A stretch of DNA of 64,000 nucleotides from Tenebrio molitor (GCF_963966145.1 NC_091049.1:27838001-27902000); one strand, 5' to 3'. Counted from the stretch's first letter, positions 10,944-23,844 are shown. Translations and numbers: made by a program. Notes: a model not told the origin generated them from the letters alone.

Positions 10944-12980
10944 TTGTCGGAGAAAATCACCCACTTGACGAGAAAATCTAGGGTAGATGGAATAAGGAAA
11001 TGTCGAATAAAGGAAGTGGAAAAGTTGGGGCCCCGAAGATTATGTGGGGGTATTTATTTATGACCTGTGTACAAGGGTTGTTCATGGTTTATTGTCCCTG
11101 ACGGTTGTTATTGTTTAAACAATTTTTAATGTCAATTTTTTTTCTAAAAAACACAATAAATGTGTTTGAAATCTTCTTGGCGTTGCTTTCTTGAGCAATT
11201 ATGACGAGAAGTTATCTTTGAGTAAAGTTTCGGCGTGTCACTGTTTATTTCAAGAGTCATTATAAATGCAGAACTTCTTGGAAGTTCAAAAACAAATGGA
11301 GAAATCCTAACTTGATAATCGATTAAATGCTGTTGGCATTATTTCTCTCAGACAGTTTTAAATGAAATGCTGTGATAAAAAGTTAACTGAGCTCATTTTT
11401 AGAACAGATAAAAAATGTTTTTGTTTGTCTTTCCAAGTCCAACAATTTAGTGTAGATCATTGGGATTAGGCGCAGAGCACTCCAGAGCCACCTCTGAATA
11501 TAAGAAACGTCAATTAATTTCAGTGCTGACAAAAACAACACGACACGATGCAACAATTTCTGCGGTCAAAAATAAAAACCAAGTTTGCAAAAACGCAATC
11601 GCGCTGAAATCCAACACCCAAACACTCTGACACATTACCACTCACGCCGACAACGTAACCAAACAAAAAACACCCAGATAAAATTCTTGCAAAGCAGGGA
11701 TTTATGGAAACGACGTCGGCGACCATTTAATTTCGGATTAAAAATCGAAGAGGTATCATTAGCCGCTTAAACTGCAGAACAAGCTCCATTAATTCAATTT
11801 ACGCAAATGGATTTGCACACGCAACTCGCCTCCTCTTAATTTACATCTAGCGTTGTTTGCGTTTGGAAAATGAGCCGGATTCCGACAAGAGCACACTTCT
11901 GTTCCGAAGAAAAACCACGCGAAGCAATCAAATCTTCATTATGTTCGGAGAAAAAAACTAGACGTTTCTGGTAAAATTATAAAACTATGTGAATGTTGGT
12001 GTCGGATTAAAAAAGATGATTGATTCGGTCATTTGCGGTGGGCAATGACCTTTCAAATGGGATTTTAAGAGGTTATTAGATGGAGGAATTAATACGGCGG
12101 GTGGGCAACCAGTTATACACCGGTGCAGCGTGGATGCCGTGTGAACCCACGCATCGTCTTGTTTACCTCGATTAGAATATAGAATTTAACAATGTTTCAA
12201 CAACGGAGGAAGTTGAGTTCACTGCCGACAAACCTTGCGTGCAAAACTGTCGCTTGTGATCGAATTTCCTGTTCCATTTTTCCCCAGCGATAAATAAAGA
12301 GTAAATCCGAGGTGAGAACGTTTGAGAATTACCCTCGGCGAGTATTTTACGTAAACCTCTATTGACTATGACATTTTACACCATTTACACCCTCCTTTAT
12401 TCGCCTGTTTACCGGATGGGGTCGTGTAATTTTCCTTTGTTATTTTTATGAAAATCCCTTTGTCGCGGATGATATATGGAAGTTTTAATTGACTATAAAG
12501 GGGTTTTAAATCGATAATTAATATAGTGAAATCGGTTTTGCATTCATTTGGATAAATTTATGTAACACTTGTTGAACGAGAGCAAAATTCGTCTGGAAGC
12601 GAGCTTTTTAACAAAGCTCGCAAATAAATGTCTTCTTCGTGCTAATTTAAAAATTTCCTGGACATGCAATTCCGTTTGTTCTGCTGATTCCGGACAAATG
12701 CGAGCAAATTGTAATTTTAACAAGTTTTGGGAGAAATGAGCGAAGTGGATATTGTGCGTAATTAAAAGGAAAATTTTTTTCAGGGTGATAAATCAGGAGG
12801 AGAAAGTGGTGGACATCATGTGCGCTTCTGGAAATCGACAATATTAAATTTTGTTTTGGCCAAACCTCGTAAATCATCAGCGAATTTATGTTTTGATTCG
12901 TTCCAAAATAAAAACAGATTTGTCGTCGATCCTGAAAGCATTTCCATCCCCGGCGCGCTTCCCCTTTGAAAAAAAAACTG
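10944..12980. other. Non-coding single-copy-looking stretch
   Basis: Mixed AT-rich sequence with GC-richer patches. Short frames on both strands show no domain, and I see no repeats shared with other parts of the window. Confidence 0.5.
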
Positions 12981-12984
12981 GCAA

Positions 12985-13100
12985 AGTGTTTCGCCGATAA
13001 TTTATTTCCATCAGTCTCGTTCGCTTCTAATTAGTTAAATATTTATCCTCAATTAGGATGCCGTTCCCTTTAAAAAAACATTTTTCTTGGTAACGGACTT
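12985..13100. repeat. Left flank duplicate around satellite A plus array
   Basis: It is similar to 16075-16195 in the same orientation. Shared blocks in order are GATAATTTATT, CATCTAATTAG or CTTCTAATTAG, AAATATTTATCC, CAATTAGG, and TTGGTAA. The copies are diverged but colinear and bracket the satellite array at 13.44-15.48 kb. Confidence 0.55.
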
Positions 13101-13439
13101 GAAAGAAACATTTAAAAATTTTCCAGATCAGATAATATTCAGATTTTAATATTTTTATAAATGTTTGTTAAAAATTCAAAATTAGTGTTTCGCCTTGAAA
13201 AAGGACAGAAATAGTTTGGAATAAAAAGAAGATAACGAGATATGAATTGTGAAATAATTAAAAAAAATAAAAAAACGCATCCAAAACAAATGAATAAGAA
13301 TTGAAAAAAGGAAGAGAAAATAAAGAATACAGGATGAAAACAATGAGTTAAGAACACTGTATAAGTTTTCAAAGGAAAATCTCTTAGAATAACGGATTTG
13401 GTTAAATCAGAATATTTTTCAATTTTTCAAATTTTCATA

Positions 13440-15480
13440 AAAAATAAAACTTCTCCAATCGAAGTAAACCGAGGAGTCCTGGGTAATGGGGCCATTTTGA
13501 CTCGAGTGGTGTGGTCAGTTTTCCGCTATTCCGACAGGTAAAATAGGAATCGACAAGAAACGAATTTTCAGAAACCAAGGAGGTACTTTGAGGGTTTGTT
13601 ACAATTAAACTAGAAGAGATAGCTGGAAAGCAATGGCAGCAGCGAATTGGCTAGTGTCTTCTGTACAAGTGTGAATTTTTTGGTGATTTTTTGAGTACAC
13701 ATAAGTTTGTGGTGAGCGGTCAAAAGAGATGATGTCTGGAAAGGAACGAATTTTCAGAAACTAAGGAGGTATTTTGAGGGTTCGTTCCAATGGAACTAGA
13801 AGAGGTAGCTGGAAAACAACGGTAGCAACGAATTGGCAATTGTTTTCTGCACATGTGTGAATTTTTTGGGAATTTTTTGAGTAGTTATAAGTTCGTTGTG
13901 AGCGGTCAAAAGAGATGGTGTCTGGAAAGGTGAGAAAAGTCACAGGTCTGTCTAAGAAAATATGTATTTCTTACCATAATTCAAATATAACTTCCATTCG
14001 GACTTCATTTTCGTCTTTTTCGCGTCGACTTACGTCAGTGTGTCAAATTTCAACGAAAAATCTCCGCTTATAAGGATTTAGTCATTTAGGCGTCAGGGAA
14101 ATTTTTGAAAAAATAATAATTTTTCAAATTAAGTGGATTGTCAATTTCTGGGTAATGGGGCCATTTTGAGTCGATTGGTGTAATCAGTTTTTCAATACCT
14201 CGCTTGGTAAAGTAGGAATTTACTATGATACTAATTTTAAAAAACCATGGGGGAAATTTGAGGTTTGGTCACGACCGAACCAGCACGGCTAGATTGAAAA
14301 GAGTTACAGAAAGCGATTTCCAGGTCCTTTCTGAATAAGTGTGAAATTTTTGAGAATTTTTGGAGTCCTCGTAAGCTCGAGGTGAGCCGTCAAAAGGTGT
14401 GGGGTCCGGAAAGGGACAAAAAGGAAAAAATTGATTTGTCACCGTAGTTCAAATTTGAGTTCATTTGGGTACTTTTCAGGCTGAAATACGTCAACGTGGC
14501 AAATTTCACAGGACCATCTCGGCGGATAACAGATTTCGTAATTCTGATGGAAATCGATTTTTTCGAGACAGGAAATGTTTTGAAAAAAATAAAAATTTAC
14601 CGATTGAAGTGTGTTTTCGTTTTTTGGGTAACGGGGCCATTCTGAGTAGATTAGTACAGTCAGGCTTTCGACACTGTGCCCGATAAAGTAGGAATGGACC
14701 GTCACACTAATTTTTAGAAATCATGGAGTCGATTTGAAGCTTTGTAATCATGGAAATAGCCTGGCAATGTCAAAAATATTGATAGGGGTGGGTTTTCAGT
14801 TCTCTTATAGGCAGGTGTAATTTTTTTGGGAATTTATCTAGCTCTCATAAGGACATGGAGACCAGTGAAAGGGAGTGGTGTCTGGAAAGGTAAGAAAAAT
14901 CACAATTCGGTCAAAAGAAATATTTCTTGCCGTAATTCAAATACAACTTCCAATCCGGCTTCATTTTCGTCTTTTTCACGTCGACATACGTCAATGTGTT
15001 AAATTTCAACGAAAAATTTCCGCCTATAAGGAATTTAGTCATTTAGGCGTTGGAAAATTTTTTGAAAAAATAAAAATATTCCAAATAAAGTGGGTTATCA
15101 ATTTCTGGGTAATAGGGCCATTTTGAGTCGATTGGTGTAGTCAGTTTTTCGATACCTTGCTTGGTAAATTTGGAATTCACTGTGACACTAATTTTCAGAA
15201 ACCATGGGGGCAATTTGAGGTTTAGTCACGATCGAACCAGCACCGCTAGATTGAAAAGAGTTACAGAAAGCGATTTCCAGTTCCTTTCTGAATAAGTGTG
15301 AAATTTTTGAGAATTTTTGGAGTCCTCATAAGTTCAAGGTGAGCGATCAAAAGGTGTGGTGACAGGAAAGGGACAAAAAGGAAAAAATTGATTTGTCACC
15401 GTATTTCAAATCTGAATTCATTGGGGTACTTTTTAGGATAAAATACGTCATTGTGGCAAATTTCACAGCACCATCTCGGC
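13440..15480 (+). repeat. Satellite A tandem array, plus orientation
   Basis: The unit is about 476-480 bp and is marked by GGGTAATGGGGCCATTTTGA near 13480, 14150, 14626 (as GGGTAACGGGGCC) and 15106. The first interval is about 670 bp because of an extra internal tandem duplication of about 188 bp (13557-13742 and 13745-13931). Other phase markers are GTAGGAAT, GAGCGGTCAAAAG and GTCTGGAAAGG. Frames of 60-90 codons inside it are repeat shadows. The sequence decays after 15480. Confidence 0.8.
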
Positions 15481-15769
15481 GTTGTGTAAATAAAAATACT
15501 TGTTATGAATTCTGACAGCAAGATTTTACCACTTTTCAAAATGGGAAATATGAAAGTAGAAAATTTGAATTTTTCTGTAAAATATATTTGCAAATTTAGA
15601 TTTCTACTTCAAATACTGAATTATTTGATAAATCATCTTAAATGGCCATTTTTGACGAAGTGTTTGCACGATATACATTTTTTAACAATTACTTTTTTGC
15701 AAATTGTAGTAATCTGTACGATTTTAAAATATTTTTAATTAAAATTTACGCATAAACTTCACTATCAAT

Positions 15770-15970
15770 ATAAGAGACGGCACGGTATTCAGGTCGGATT
15801 TATTTATCGTTACGGATACTCCTATCGAATAATAATAATTCCATTAAAAAATCTATGTATATTGTCGTTTATTTTTCTAGAGGCGTTGAAGGTCGCGGCC
15901 ACCCATCCAAACACTGACCACATTCGTCGTAGCTTAACCCCACCGATCAAATAATGACGATCTTTTCACA
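15770..15970 (-). mobile_element. SINE candidate with a 5S rRNA-like head
   Basis: Read on the minus strand, the sequence from about 15955 contains GATCGGTGGGGTTAAGC and then GTGGTCAGTGTTTGGATGGG with TGGCCGCGACC. It follows the internal promoter part of 5S rRNA (GTTAAGC ... GGTTAGTACTTGGATGGG ... GACCGC). After about 100 AT-rich bases it ends in ATCCGACCTGAATACCGTG. A similar tail recurs at about 31600, 26210 and 27410, and a similar head-plus-tail order is present at 31545-31625. 5S-derived SINEs (SINE3 type) are known in fish and other animals. That this is one is inference. Confidence 0.5.
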
Positions 15971-16074
15971 GTATTATTATTCCAGTTATTATTATTAAAT
16001 ATATATGTTTGAATTGAAACGGTTGAATTTTTTTTATTATTTATTCCTGGTGGAGAAAATGAGTGAAAGAAAAT

Positions 16075-16195
16075 TCCAGTTTTCCCCGATAATTTATTCG
16101 CGTCGGGCCGTCCGCATCTAATTAGCGAAATATTTATCCCAATTAGGGGGCGCTCCCCAAGAAAAATATTTGCGTTGGTAATGGATGAGTCTGGG
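16075..16195. repeat. Right flank duplicate around satellite A plus array
   Basis: This is the colinear diverged copy of 12985-13100, on the far side of the plus-oriented satellite A array. Confidence 0.55.
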
Positions 16196-16199
16196 AAAA

Positions 16200-17130
16200 A
16201 CGCGAATTTCCATCCGAAAATCCGTCCACAACAATAATTAAAACATCAAAAGCGATATTTCAGAACGGTCCTGAAAGGCAATCAGGCGATTGTCCTTTTT
16301 TTCGGTCGTTTGTATTCGCCGCTTTTCGTCCGATTCCGATTTTCCCAGGGCTTCTGGATATTGCGAACGCTTTTCGTGTGTGTACAGTGCGAGAGGAACG
16401 TCAAGTGGAGGCGATGGAAAGCTCGTCGCATAAGTAATCGCAGTGGGCGAGCTTTTTCCATGTTTTCTTCGGCGATGGACGGTGGCCGCGCACCGGTCAT
16501 GTGAAAAACAATGTGACTGAGTCGTGCCGACTGAACCAGTGATCCAAGGAATTGAGATTTTCTTTTAGTTGAGCGATAGTTAACATCCCACACTTTACCC
16601 ATCGATGGACAAGCTTATTCTTCACTCAAAAGATGTTTGAGAGGTGAGTGGTGTCGCTTGTCCCGAACCGACGCTTTTCCTCCGGGAATCGATGGCGCCC
16701 GGAAAAATACACATTTTCGCCTGCCATTGTTAACGGCGACGTTATCGCCGATTTATTGGGTTTTGTGCAGGTATAAATTTTTTCTCTTGCGCCACTCCGG
16801 CACGCTCTCTTGGACATGATTAAATTGGAGCGACGGCAGGAAATTTATTTTCACTTCTGCTCGGATGATAAACTCGAAACACGGACCGGCCGCATCGGGA
16901 AAATGGGAAATCATAATTCGGATAATGGAAATTTGCGACCGGAAAAAAATTCGCACCACTGCGGTTTGCACGGACCGGATAATTCCGGTTTGATGCTATT
17001 TTGTTCGGCCCGGAGTGCATTTGGGGCAAATTGAGTGGCACGTTTAGGGACAATTTTTTTTTTTTGCTTCATTTCAGAATCACTTCGCCGATGTTAATTA
17101 GTTGCAAAATATTATTGACTTATTTCTCCA
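16200..17130. other. GC-richer island without a recognised gene
   Basis: Overlapping frames of 60-106 codons occur on both strands (for example 16602..16282 minus), which is expected in a GC-richer island inside AT-rich DNA. None shows a domain, start context or splice structure I can recognise. Confidence 0.45.
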
Positions 17131-17215
17131 GAAATTCTGGCTTGAAAATATTTCTGATAAATATTATGATTCCGACGAGGCGAAAGGTGAGCGCTATTCG
17201 TTAATTAAAAATACT
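17130..17215. repeat. Left flank duplicate around satellite A minus array
   Basis: It is similar and colinear to 19215-19310. Both contain AGAAATTCT, CTTGAAAATAT, a TTCCGACGAGG or TTCCGATGAGG block, and TTAATTAA. Together they bracket a region holding a foldback element and the inverted satellite A array. Confidence 0.5.
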
Positions 17216-17344
17216 TAAAATTGGAGAATCTGTTTATTTTTTAATTAGGACAATTAACAAGGAATTCTTTTCTCAATACTAATTGTTACTTTGCCTTTTA
17301 ATCACCACAAAATATTGCAAAAATGAGTTTTTTTTTCGAACCTA

Positions 17345-17801
17345 CAGGGTGAGCGTAACTCAACTCTATTAAAAGAAAAGGAAAGACGATAGAAAAAATC
17401 TGAAAAGATGTTCTTAAATGGGATTGATTAAGGTCCATTTTAAATCAAACTTGCATATTTTAATTTTTCCATATTTGGAAACTGAAGTAATGACGTCATA
17501 GATTTTTTTTTCCCAGAAACACCTATATTTTGGCGTATTTAAAAAGAGCAAATTTTTCTGAACACATCTTGTAAAGAAAAAAATTTGCTATCTTGTTCAA
17601 ATCGTGACGATTGCGAATTTTTGATAATACTTTTTTTTTACAAATTTGTTTATAATTTTTTAACGGGAAAAGATAGCAAATTTTTTTCTTTACAAAATTT
17701 GTTCAGAAATATTTGCTCTTTTTAAATATGCCAAAATATAGGTGTTTCTGGGAAAAAAAATTCGATGAATAGAGCTGACACATCGAGTTTCGCTCACTGT
17801 G
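17345..17801. mobile_element. Foldback element with CAGGGTGAGCG ends
   Basis: The ends are CAGGGTGAGCGTAACTC on the left and the complement of CACAGTGAGCGAAACTCG on the right, flanked by TA on both sides. The inner part forms long inverted arms, about 17500-17598 against 17668-17765, both containing AGAAACACCTATATTTTGGC or its complement. There is no coding capacity. The TA flanks and foldback form fit a non-autonomous Tc1/mariner-type element. Confidence 0.7.
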
Positions 17802-18129
17802 TACGTACTTGTGGCAAACCATTTTTTTATTATTTTTTTTTATGTTATCTGTGACGACATTTTATTAATTAATTACGCTCTACAATAGGATTACAAAAAT
17901 AGTCCACTAATAAATATCAAAATATGTTTTTTTTTTTGTGTGGGCTAGATTTGACCTACATATTTTGAAATTATCGAAAACCTATTTACAAATGTTTGTA
18001 GTCCTTCAAAATATTGAAGTTTCAACTTAAATTGACTCTTGATTTGTTTGAACTATAATAATAACAAACGGTGAAATGATTTTCAAAAAATTCTTTCAGT
18101 TTCAAAATTTTCCCGTTCCAGAAAACTTT

Positions 18130-19200
18130 TCATAAAATTTGACAGACGAACTTATTTTGAGGCAAAAAAACACAAACATAATTTTGAGTACGGTGTCAAA
18201 TTTTTTTTGTGACCGTCTTTTGACTCTTCATCCCTTTCCAAACACCACCTCCTTTGATGGACCGCGCTTATGAAAGCTCAATAAAATCTCAAAAAATTCA
18301 CACTAATATAGAAAAGAATTAGAAATGCGCCTCTATCGCTATTTTTGAGATTGTCGCGTTAGGTGCATCGTGAGGAAGCTTCAAATTGCCCTCAAAATTT
18401 CTGAAAATTAATGTCACGCTCGATTCCTACCCCGTCGAGCAAAATATTGAAAAACTGACTACACTAATCGATCCAAAATGGCCCCGTTACCCAAAAAATG
18501 ACGACAATCCATTTTGATTGTGGAATTTTTATTTTTTTAGAATTTTTCGAAAATTTCCAGTAATATCGATTTCCACCAAAATGACCCAAAAATCCGTTAT
18601 CCGTTCAGATTTTGCGGGGAAATTTGACTCACTGACGTACTTTAGTGTTGAAAATACGACAATGAGGTCCAATTTGGAGTATGGCAACAAATTAATTTTT
18701 TCTGATCGACTTTTTACATTTTGTCCCTCCGTGGACACCACCCCATTTGACCGATCACCACGAATTAATGGGGGTTTCAAAAATTCCAAAAAATTTCACA
18801 CTTATGTAGAAAAGAACGGGAAATCCGCTTCTGGGACTGTTTTTAACATAGCCTTGCTGGTTCGATTGTGACAAAGCCTCAAAAAGCCTCCATGGTTCCT
18901 GAGAAATAGCGTTACGGTCGATTCTGGAGAAGACTCCACCTGGTCGGAATATCGAAAAATTGATTGCACCGATGGACTTAAAATAGCGCTATTATCTATA
19001 AATCTACGATCCACGTGATTCGGAGGACTTTAATTTTTTTATGAAAATGTCACTAATTTTCATTTCTGCGTAAAATGATGAAGAAAAAAAAGGATTGGTA
19101 TAAAAATGAACAAGGATTCTTCCTCTGTCAGGATTTTCCGCCTAATTGTTTTCGTGATGAAGCCTCAAATTGCCACCACGCTTTATGAAAATTTTTATTA
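18130..19200 (-). repeat. Satellite A array, inverted orientation
   Basis: This stretch carries the satellite A markers on the minus strand: GGCCCCGTTACCC near 18482, CTTTCCAAACACCACC near 18236, and repeated CCTCAAAATTTCTGAAAAT-like blocks. About two units of roughly 490 bp are visible, more diverged than the plus array at 13.4-15.5 kb. The 60-117 codon frames are repeat shadows. Confidence 0.7.
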
Positions 19201-19214
19201 GTTTTAAAAGTATT

Positions 19215-19310
19215 ATTGCCTTAAATCTAGAAATTCTCGCTTGAAAATATATAGTTCTAAAAATTATTCCGATGAGGGGTAAGGAGAGAACTATTGATTA
19301 ATTAATAGTT
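19215..19310. repeat. Right flank duplicate around satellite A minus array
   Basis: This is the diverged colinear copy of 17130-17215. Confidence 0.5.
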
Positions 19311-19763
19311 ATTTACATTAGAGTGCGGTTGATGTATTTTACAGCGCGACAACTAGGTTTCAGGCACGAGGCAAAGCCGAGTCCCTGATTAGCTGGAGCG
19401 ATATCTACCGCACAACATTTGTATTAGATTTTTCGGCTGACCAAATGTTTTATTTTGCACTTTTGCAGATTTTTATGAAATAACAAACGTCAAATTTTTT
19501 GACATTCCGAGTTGCTAACCGATAGGTTGTATTTTCCCTATTATTTATTATCTATTTTTCATAATGTCGCAACAATATTTAAAAAATCGAAGCTTTTTCG
19601 AAAGTACAATGAGGATATTAAAATTGTAGATATAACTATTTTTAATATTTTAAATATTTAAAATAAAATAAATCCTGTAAAATTGATTTGAATCGTAATA
19701 TAAAAATGACAATAGACTTGGAATAATGTTTGTTTGAGAACAAATCCCTGAGATATACCGTGA

Positions 19764-19916
19764 TAGAGGATTCTCTCATGGCCTGTGACCTTGGAAATAT
19801 CTGCGCGAAGGCGGGGCAATAAACCGGTGAAAAGTCTGTAATTGAAAACTGAGAACGTCGACTGCGCAGTTTGCGTAGATATGACTCATAGCCCATGAGA
19901 AAATCCAAGACCTCTA
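19764..19916. mobile_element. 153-bp MITE, copy of the CTCTCATGG family
   Basis: The terminal inverted repeats contain TAGAGG, ATTCTCTCATGG or ATTTTCTCATGGG, and CTATGAGTCATA. The internal sequence GTCGACTGCGCAGTTTGCGT is shared with the copy at 26036-26193. The TA ends fit a TA target duplication. Non-coding. Confidence 0.75.
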
Positions 19917-19969
19917 CCTACATATAGTTTCGTCAAATATCTAGTAATAATATAAGCAATAATTTTTCA

Positions 19970-21000
19970 ACTTTCTTCTTTTCGTCTTCAAATCCTTATC
20001 CTTGATCTCTACATATTATTGTTATTGTTGTTTTTTATCGTCTCTTTAATCTTTGATAAGAAAGTTTATTAATTTTCTTGCTGGTCTTTAAAAGTATTTA
20101 AAAAATTTAGACTTTCTAATTCTCGCCAAGGATTTACCAATATTACCTTCGACATTTCTTTTTTAATTATTTTTTCTGTTCCATTTCCAAATTACAAATC
20201 GTCGGCTTTCTTTAGAAACCGTGTATGTCTAATTATCAAAATTTTTCTGGAAAACTTTTAAGTTCTTATTTTTTATGTTAGCTTTTTGGATTAAGGTGCA
20301 AAAAATGTGCATTAAAGTTTTGTATAGTATTTAATCAAAAGAGTCTGCTGATTGTATTATGAAACATTTAAATAATTATTTAAATAAATTAATAATCAAA
20401 ATGGGACTTACAGGGTTTCTAAAGAAAGTCAACGAAATTTTTCTCTTTTTCTCTTTAACTGTAGTGTCAGCACTCTGTTTCGTATTTCTTCCTCTGTTTT
20501 TTGTTTTGTTTTTACACCTTCATAATTTATTTTACAAAAAATGTATTTACCCCTTTCATTCTTCATTCGCGAATATATTTTATTTTTTATTTATCATTAT
20601 TCAGTTTATTCTACTACTTGTCCTTCCTATGATGTTGTAATTCCATTTACTATTTGAAATTTCTCTAAATTATTAAAAAAAATCCTACCCATTCCTCTTC
20701 TTTTTTTCTATTTCTTTAATTTCATATTTCAGTTAAGTATTTATCTTTTTTATTCATCTTTTCTGATAATACTACTTTATTTTCCACTAACTATTATATT
20801 TTTCCTTTGTATCATTTTTCACTCTTATCTATTATTTCAATTTTTTCAAAATTATTTTTAAAATTTGTTTAGTACATTCCTCTTCTTTCATTCTACCTCA
20901 TGTATTTTACGTTTTTATCGATTTTTTTCCTGTTTTCTTTTTTCAAATTACAGCTTTGATAAAATCCCAAATTATTATTGCATTTGACATTTCCTCGAGT
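19970..21000. other. AT-rich, pyrimidine-biased stretch, no gene
   Basis: The plus strand is T-rich with recurrent TTTCTT and TTTTCC runs. A 93-codon plus frame (20359-20640) begins MKHLNNYLNKLI and turns into a low-complexity Phe/Leu hydrophobic run. Its content follows the base bias, so I do not call it a gene. Confidence 0.5.
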
Positions 21001-22330
21001 GAGACTTTTAATATTTAGATAATAAATAAATAACTATGTTTAAAAATTTACCACAGATTCCGATTCGGTTCTACCCAAAGCAAGATTAACGGCTTAGAAT
21101 GCATGGTATTTCAGAGGGATTTCTGGAGTGGAAATACAGAATTAAAGAGGTAAAAGCCCACCGGGTACGGATCAAGAAGTTTATTAAGAAATTTATAATT
21201 TGGGATTTATGAAGCGGTAGATTTTAAATCTTTGGGAGTAACTTGTTTAATTTATAATCAAAGCTCTCGCTGACCCTCTCCAGGAACGTGATTATCATAC
21301 AGCTTGTTTTGGATTAATTAATTTTCAAAAATAAAATTTAACTGCCTTCCATAATTCCAAACATGTTTTTCACCAAGAAATCAATTCCTAAATGTTTTAC
21401 CTTCACACAAGAGACGAGATAAGAATCATCAATGAAAGTATTGCTTCTGGAGCGACCACAAATTGACGCTCCTCGACGTCTTTCGTCTGGAGGGTGTCAC
21501 AAGACACTAGTGGATGTGAGCTGGTTTTGAATCGCTGCATGTCCATATCTTTTCTCCAAGGAACACGAAGCTCGTATCAGTTTATTTGATTTGTGAAATC
21601 TGATATCGTTACGTCCTCGCCAAGAAACCCAAACAGATCTTGAAATAAAATCGTGAAAAAATAATTTTATCGCCGAAACATTTTCAGTTTCAATTAAACC
21701 TCGTTAAATATTTATCTTGGTTTTTTCGTGGGTCAAGCTTTTACGGCTTAAAAATATGTCTCCGGTGTATTTCGCCACCAACAAATGCAGATCTTGTGAC
21801 TAAAATGCCTGTTTAACATTCTTGTCCATTCATTTAAAGTCCTCGCTGTCAGAGTCAGCGATGTCAGTTGAACAAAAAGGGTTCTACACGGTGAGTCAAA
21901 ATGTGTGACGTGATGTAGTGTGGATGAGTACGACGTCATAAAAAGGTGTCGAGATTTCAATTCAGTTTTTTGTTGATAATAATAATTTGTCTGACCAGGG
22001 AGGCCACAATGTGTCAATGACTCATTTCTCCATTAATGGGTGGCGCGACTTTATTTTGTGCTTTGCGCCTGAGCAAAGATACTTGATATTGGTGGTAGCG
22101 TCCCCGACCGCGAGCCCCCAAGGAACGAATAATGAATGCGGGCTAGGCGATCACATACAAGAGCAGCAGTTCTTGAGGATCAACGAAGCAATAAGAAAAA
22201 ATGTGGTTGACGAGTTGAAATCGAAACGGGGAAAAGATTCGAAATTCGGGGCAATGTGACATGAAAACGGAGATAAATAACGAAAACATTGACGCAATCA
22301 GTTTCGCAATACAAAAGGGAAAGACGTCGA
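21000..22330. other. Mixed-composition stretch, no recognised gene
   Basis: Overlapping frames on both strands around 21750-22260 are at most 90 codons long and have no domain. I found no repeat partner for this stretch. Confidence 0.45.
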
Positions 22331-22450
22331 AAGTTTTCGTTTCAGATAGGGCACCCACATTCTGCGGCCGGCATTCAGGATGTTACTCATTTAATTCGGC
22401 ACTCTCATTCAAAGGACAAAGGACGACACCGACACAAAACCGCTAATTTC
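22330..22450 (-). repeat. Diverged inverted partner of 23845-23945
   Basis: Read on the minus strand it contains AATTAGCGGTTTTGTGTCGG, TCCTTTGTC and ACATCCTGAATGCCGGCCGC. The same blocks appear in the same order on the plus strand at 23845-23945. It may be a relic of a dispersed element. Confidence 0.5.
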
Positions 22451-23095
22451 CTTTGAGCGTCGATTTTTCCACCCCCTGTATATTACAAGACGGCGAAACG
22501 AAGAGGTGGAGATAAACCGGAAATAAAAAAGCGCATTTTGCGAAATGAAATTATTTCGAAACGTCGGCGATATGGAAACGAATCTCGCCGCCCCCGCCCG
22601 CTCCTTCAATTTGCCGCCGAACTTCCATAATAGAAAATTTATTTAAACAGCAAACAAGAACGCCTTAAAAGGGTGTAAAATATGGCCGGCCGGGATTAAT
22701 CCCGGATCCTGGAGGGATTGGGTTGCGTCGGCGGCGGTGTTTCTTCGTTTGTCGTTTGATCATCACCTGCGAACGAGGGACGGCTTCATCGCTGGTTTTT
22801 TCTTGATTATGTAAACACCGAAGGAGCCGGAGAAAAAACGTGTTAAATTGTCCATGAATACAAAACGGGACGAACTAGACAGTAAAACCGTTTCCTCGGA
22901 GATATCCTTTGGTCCCAGGACGGACGTAAAAAGGTAATGGCGACGGGTTCGAAGACGAACGGGATGATGGCGGCCAGGGACGGATCAGGATTTTCACATC
23001 CGCTACGGCATCTCAAGAACGGAGACGATCTGCAACATCATCTCCCAGATGCAAAAGACAAAGCATCCAGCTGAAGCCCTCTTTTAAATATTTGT

Positions 23096-23395
23096 TAGGC
23101 ACCCTTAATGAAAACGGTAATTTGGCGTGCTCACAGGCGGACGAAAAGTAACTCTTTTTCGGACGCACTTTGTCGGACGCACTTTTTCGGACGCATTTTT
23201 TCGGACGCACTTTTTCGGACGCATTTTTTCGGACGCACTTTTTCGGACGCTGTTGGTCCCTTTAGTAGGTTGGCAATAAAACCGACAAAAAGTGTCTTTT
23301 GTCCTCGCCTGTTTCAGCCTCGGCTGCGCCTCGGCCAGAAAACCCAAACTCGGACACTTTCTGACCTTGATACACAAATAACTATTAGAGAAAGA
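23096..23395 (+). mobile_element. Dispersed element copy 1, with GGACGC minisatellite
   Basis: It is similar in inverted orientation to 54370-54750. Shared blocks in order are CCTTAATGAAAACGGTAATTT, GCGGACGAAAAGTAACTCTT, CGGACGC units, GGCTGCGCCTCGGCCAGAAA and ACACAAATAACTAT. No transposase is visible. The ends were set by where similarity stops. Confidence 0.65.
23161..23250 (+). repeat. 15-bp GGACGCACTTTTTC minisatellite
   Basis: About seven tandem copies of GGACGCACTTTTTC or its variant with GCATTTTTTC. The sister element near 54680 has only about two copies, so the tract expanded in this copy. The Arg/Lys-rich frames over it are artefacts. Confidence 0.85.
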
Positions 23396-23844
23396 TAACT
23401 CTGGCGCCCTCCTCTAACAAACTATTTACGAAAAACCTCTAGTAAAATTTTTCTCGGTGTTCTTTACTTTCTTGTGTGTTTTTTTGTAAGCTTTGTATTT
23501 TTTATCAGTTCCTTTGTTCCCTCAGTCCTCACCGTCATCATTGGTGCTCCGAGTCCGGCCCTGGCGGCACACCACGCATCAGCTTAACCCCGCAAAAAAG
23601 ATTAGAAACACGTTAAAAGGATGTAGGAGACGGAGCTTAATAGATTGGCAAAGTTCCGAAGCGGTTCGCTTCTCCCTAACACCCCGGCTTAAAAAAATAC
23701 GTCGGGGTCGGGCGGGAAGTCCACGCAACTTCCAGAATAAACAAGTGATCGCTCGGGGAAAAAAATTAATTGCCAGAATAAATAGAGGAGGATTGTGTGG
23801 GAATTTTTGCCGGCAGGAGACAAATGGACTTGTTTCGAACGGAA

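Noticed and set aside
16282..16602. 106-codon minus-strand frame
   Set aside because: A plus-strand frame covers the same bases, composition explains both, and no family is recognised.
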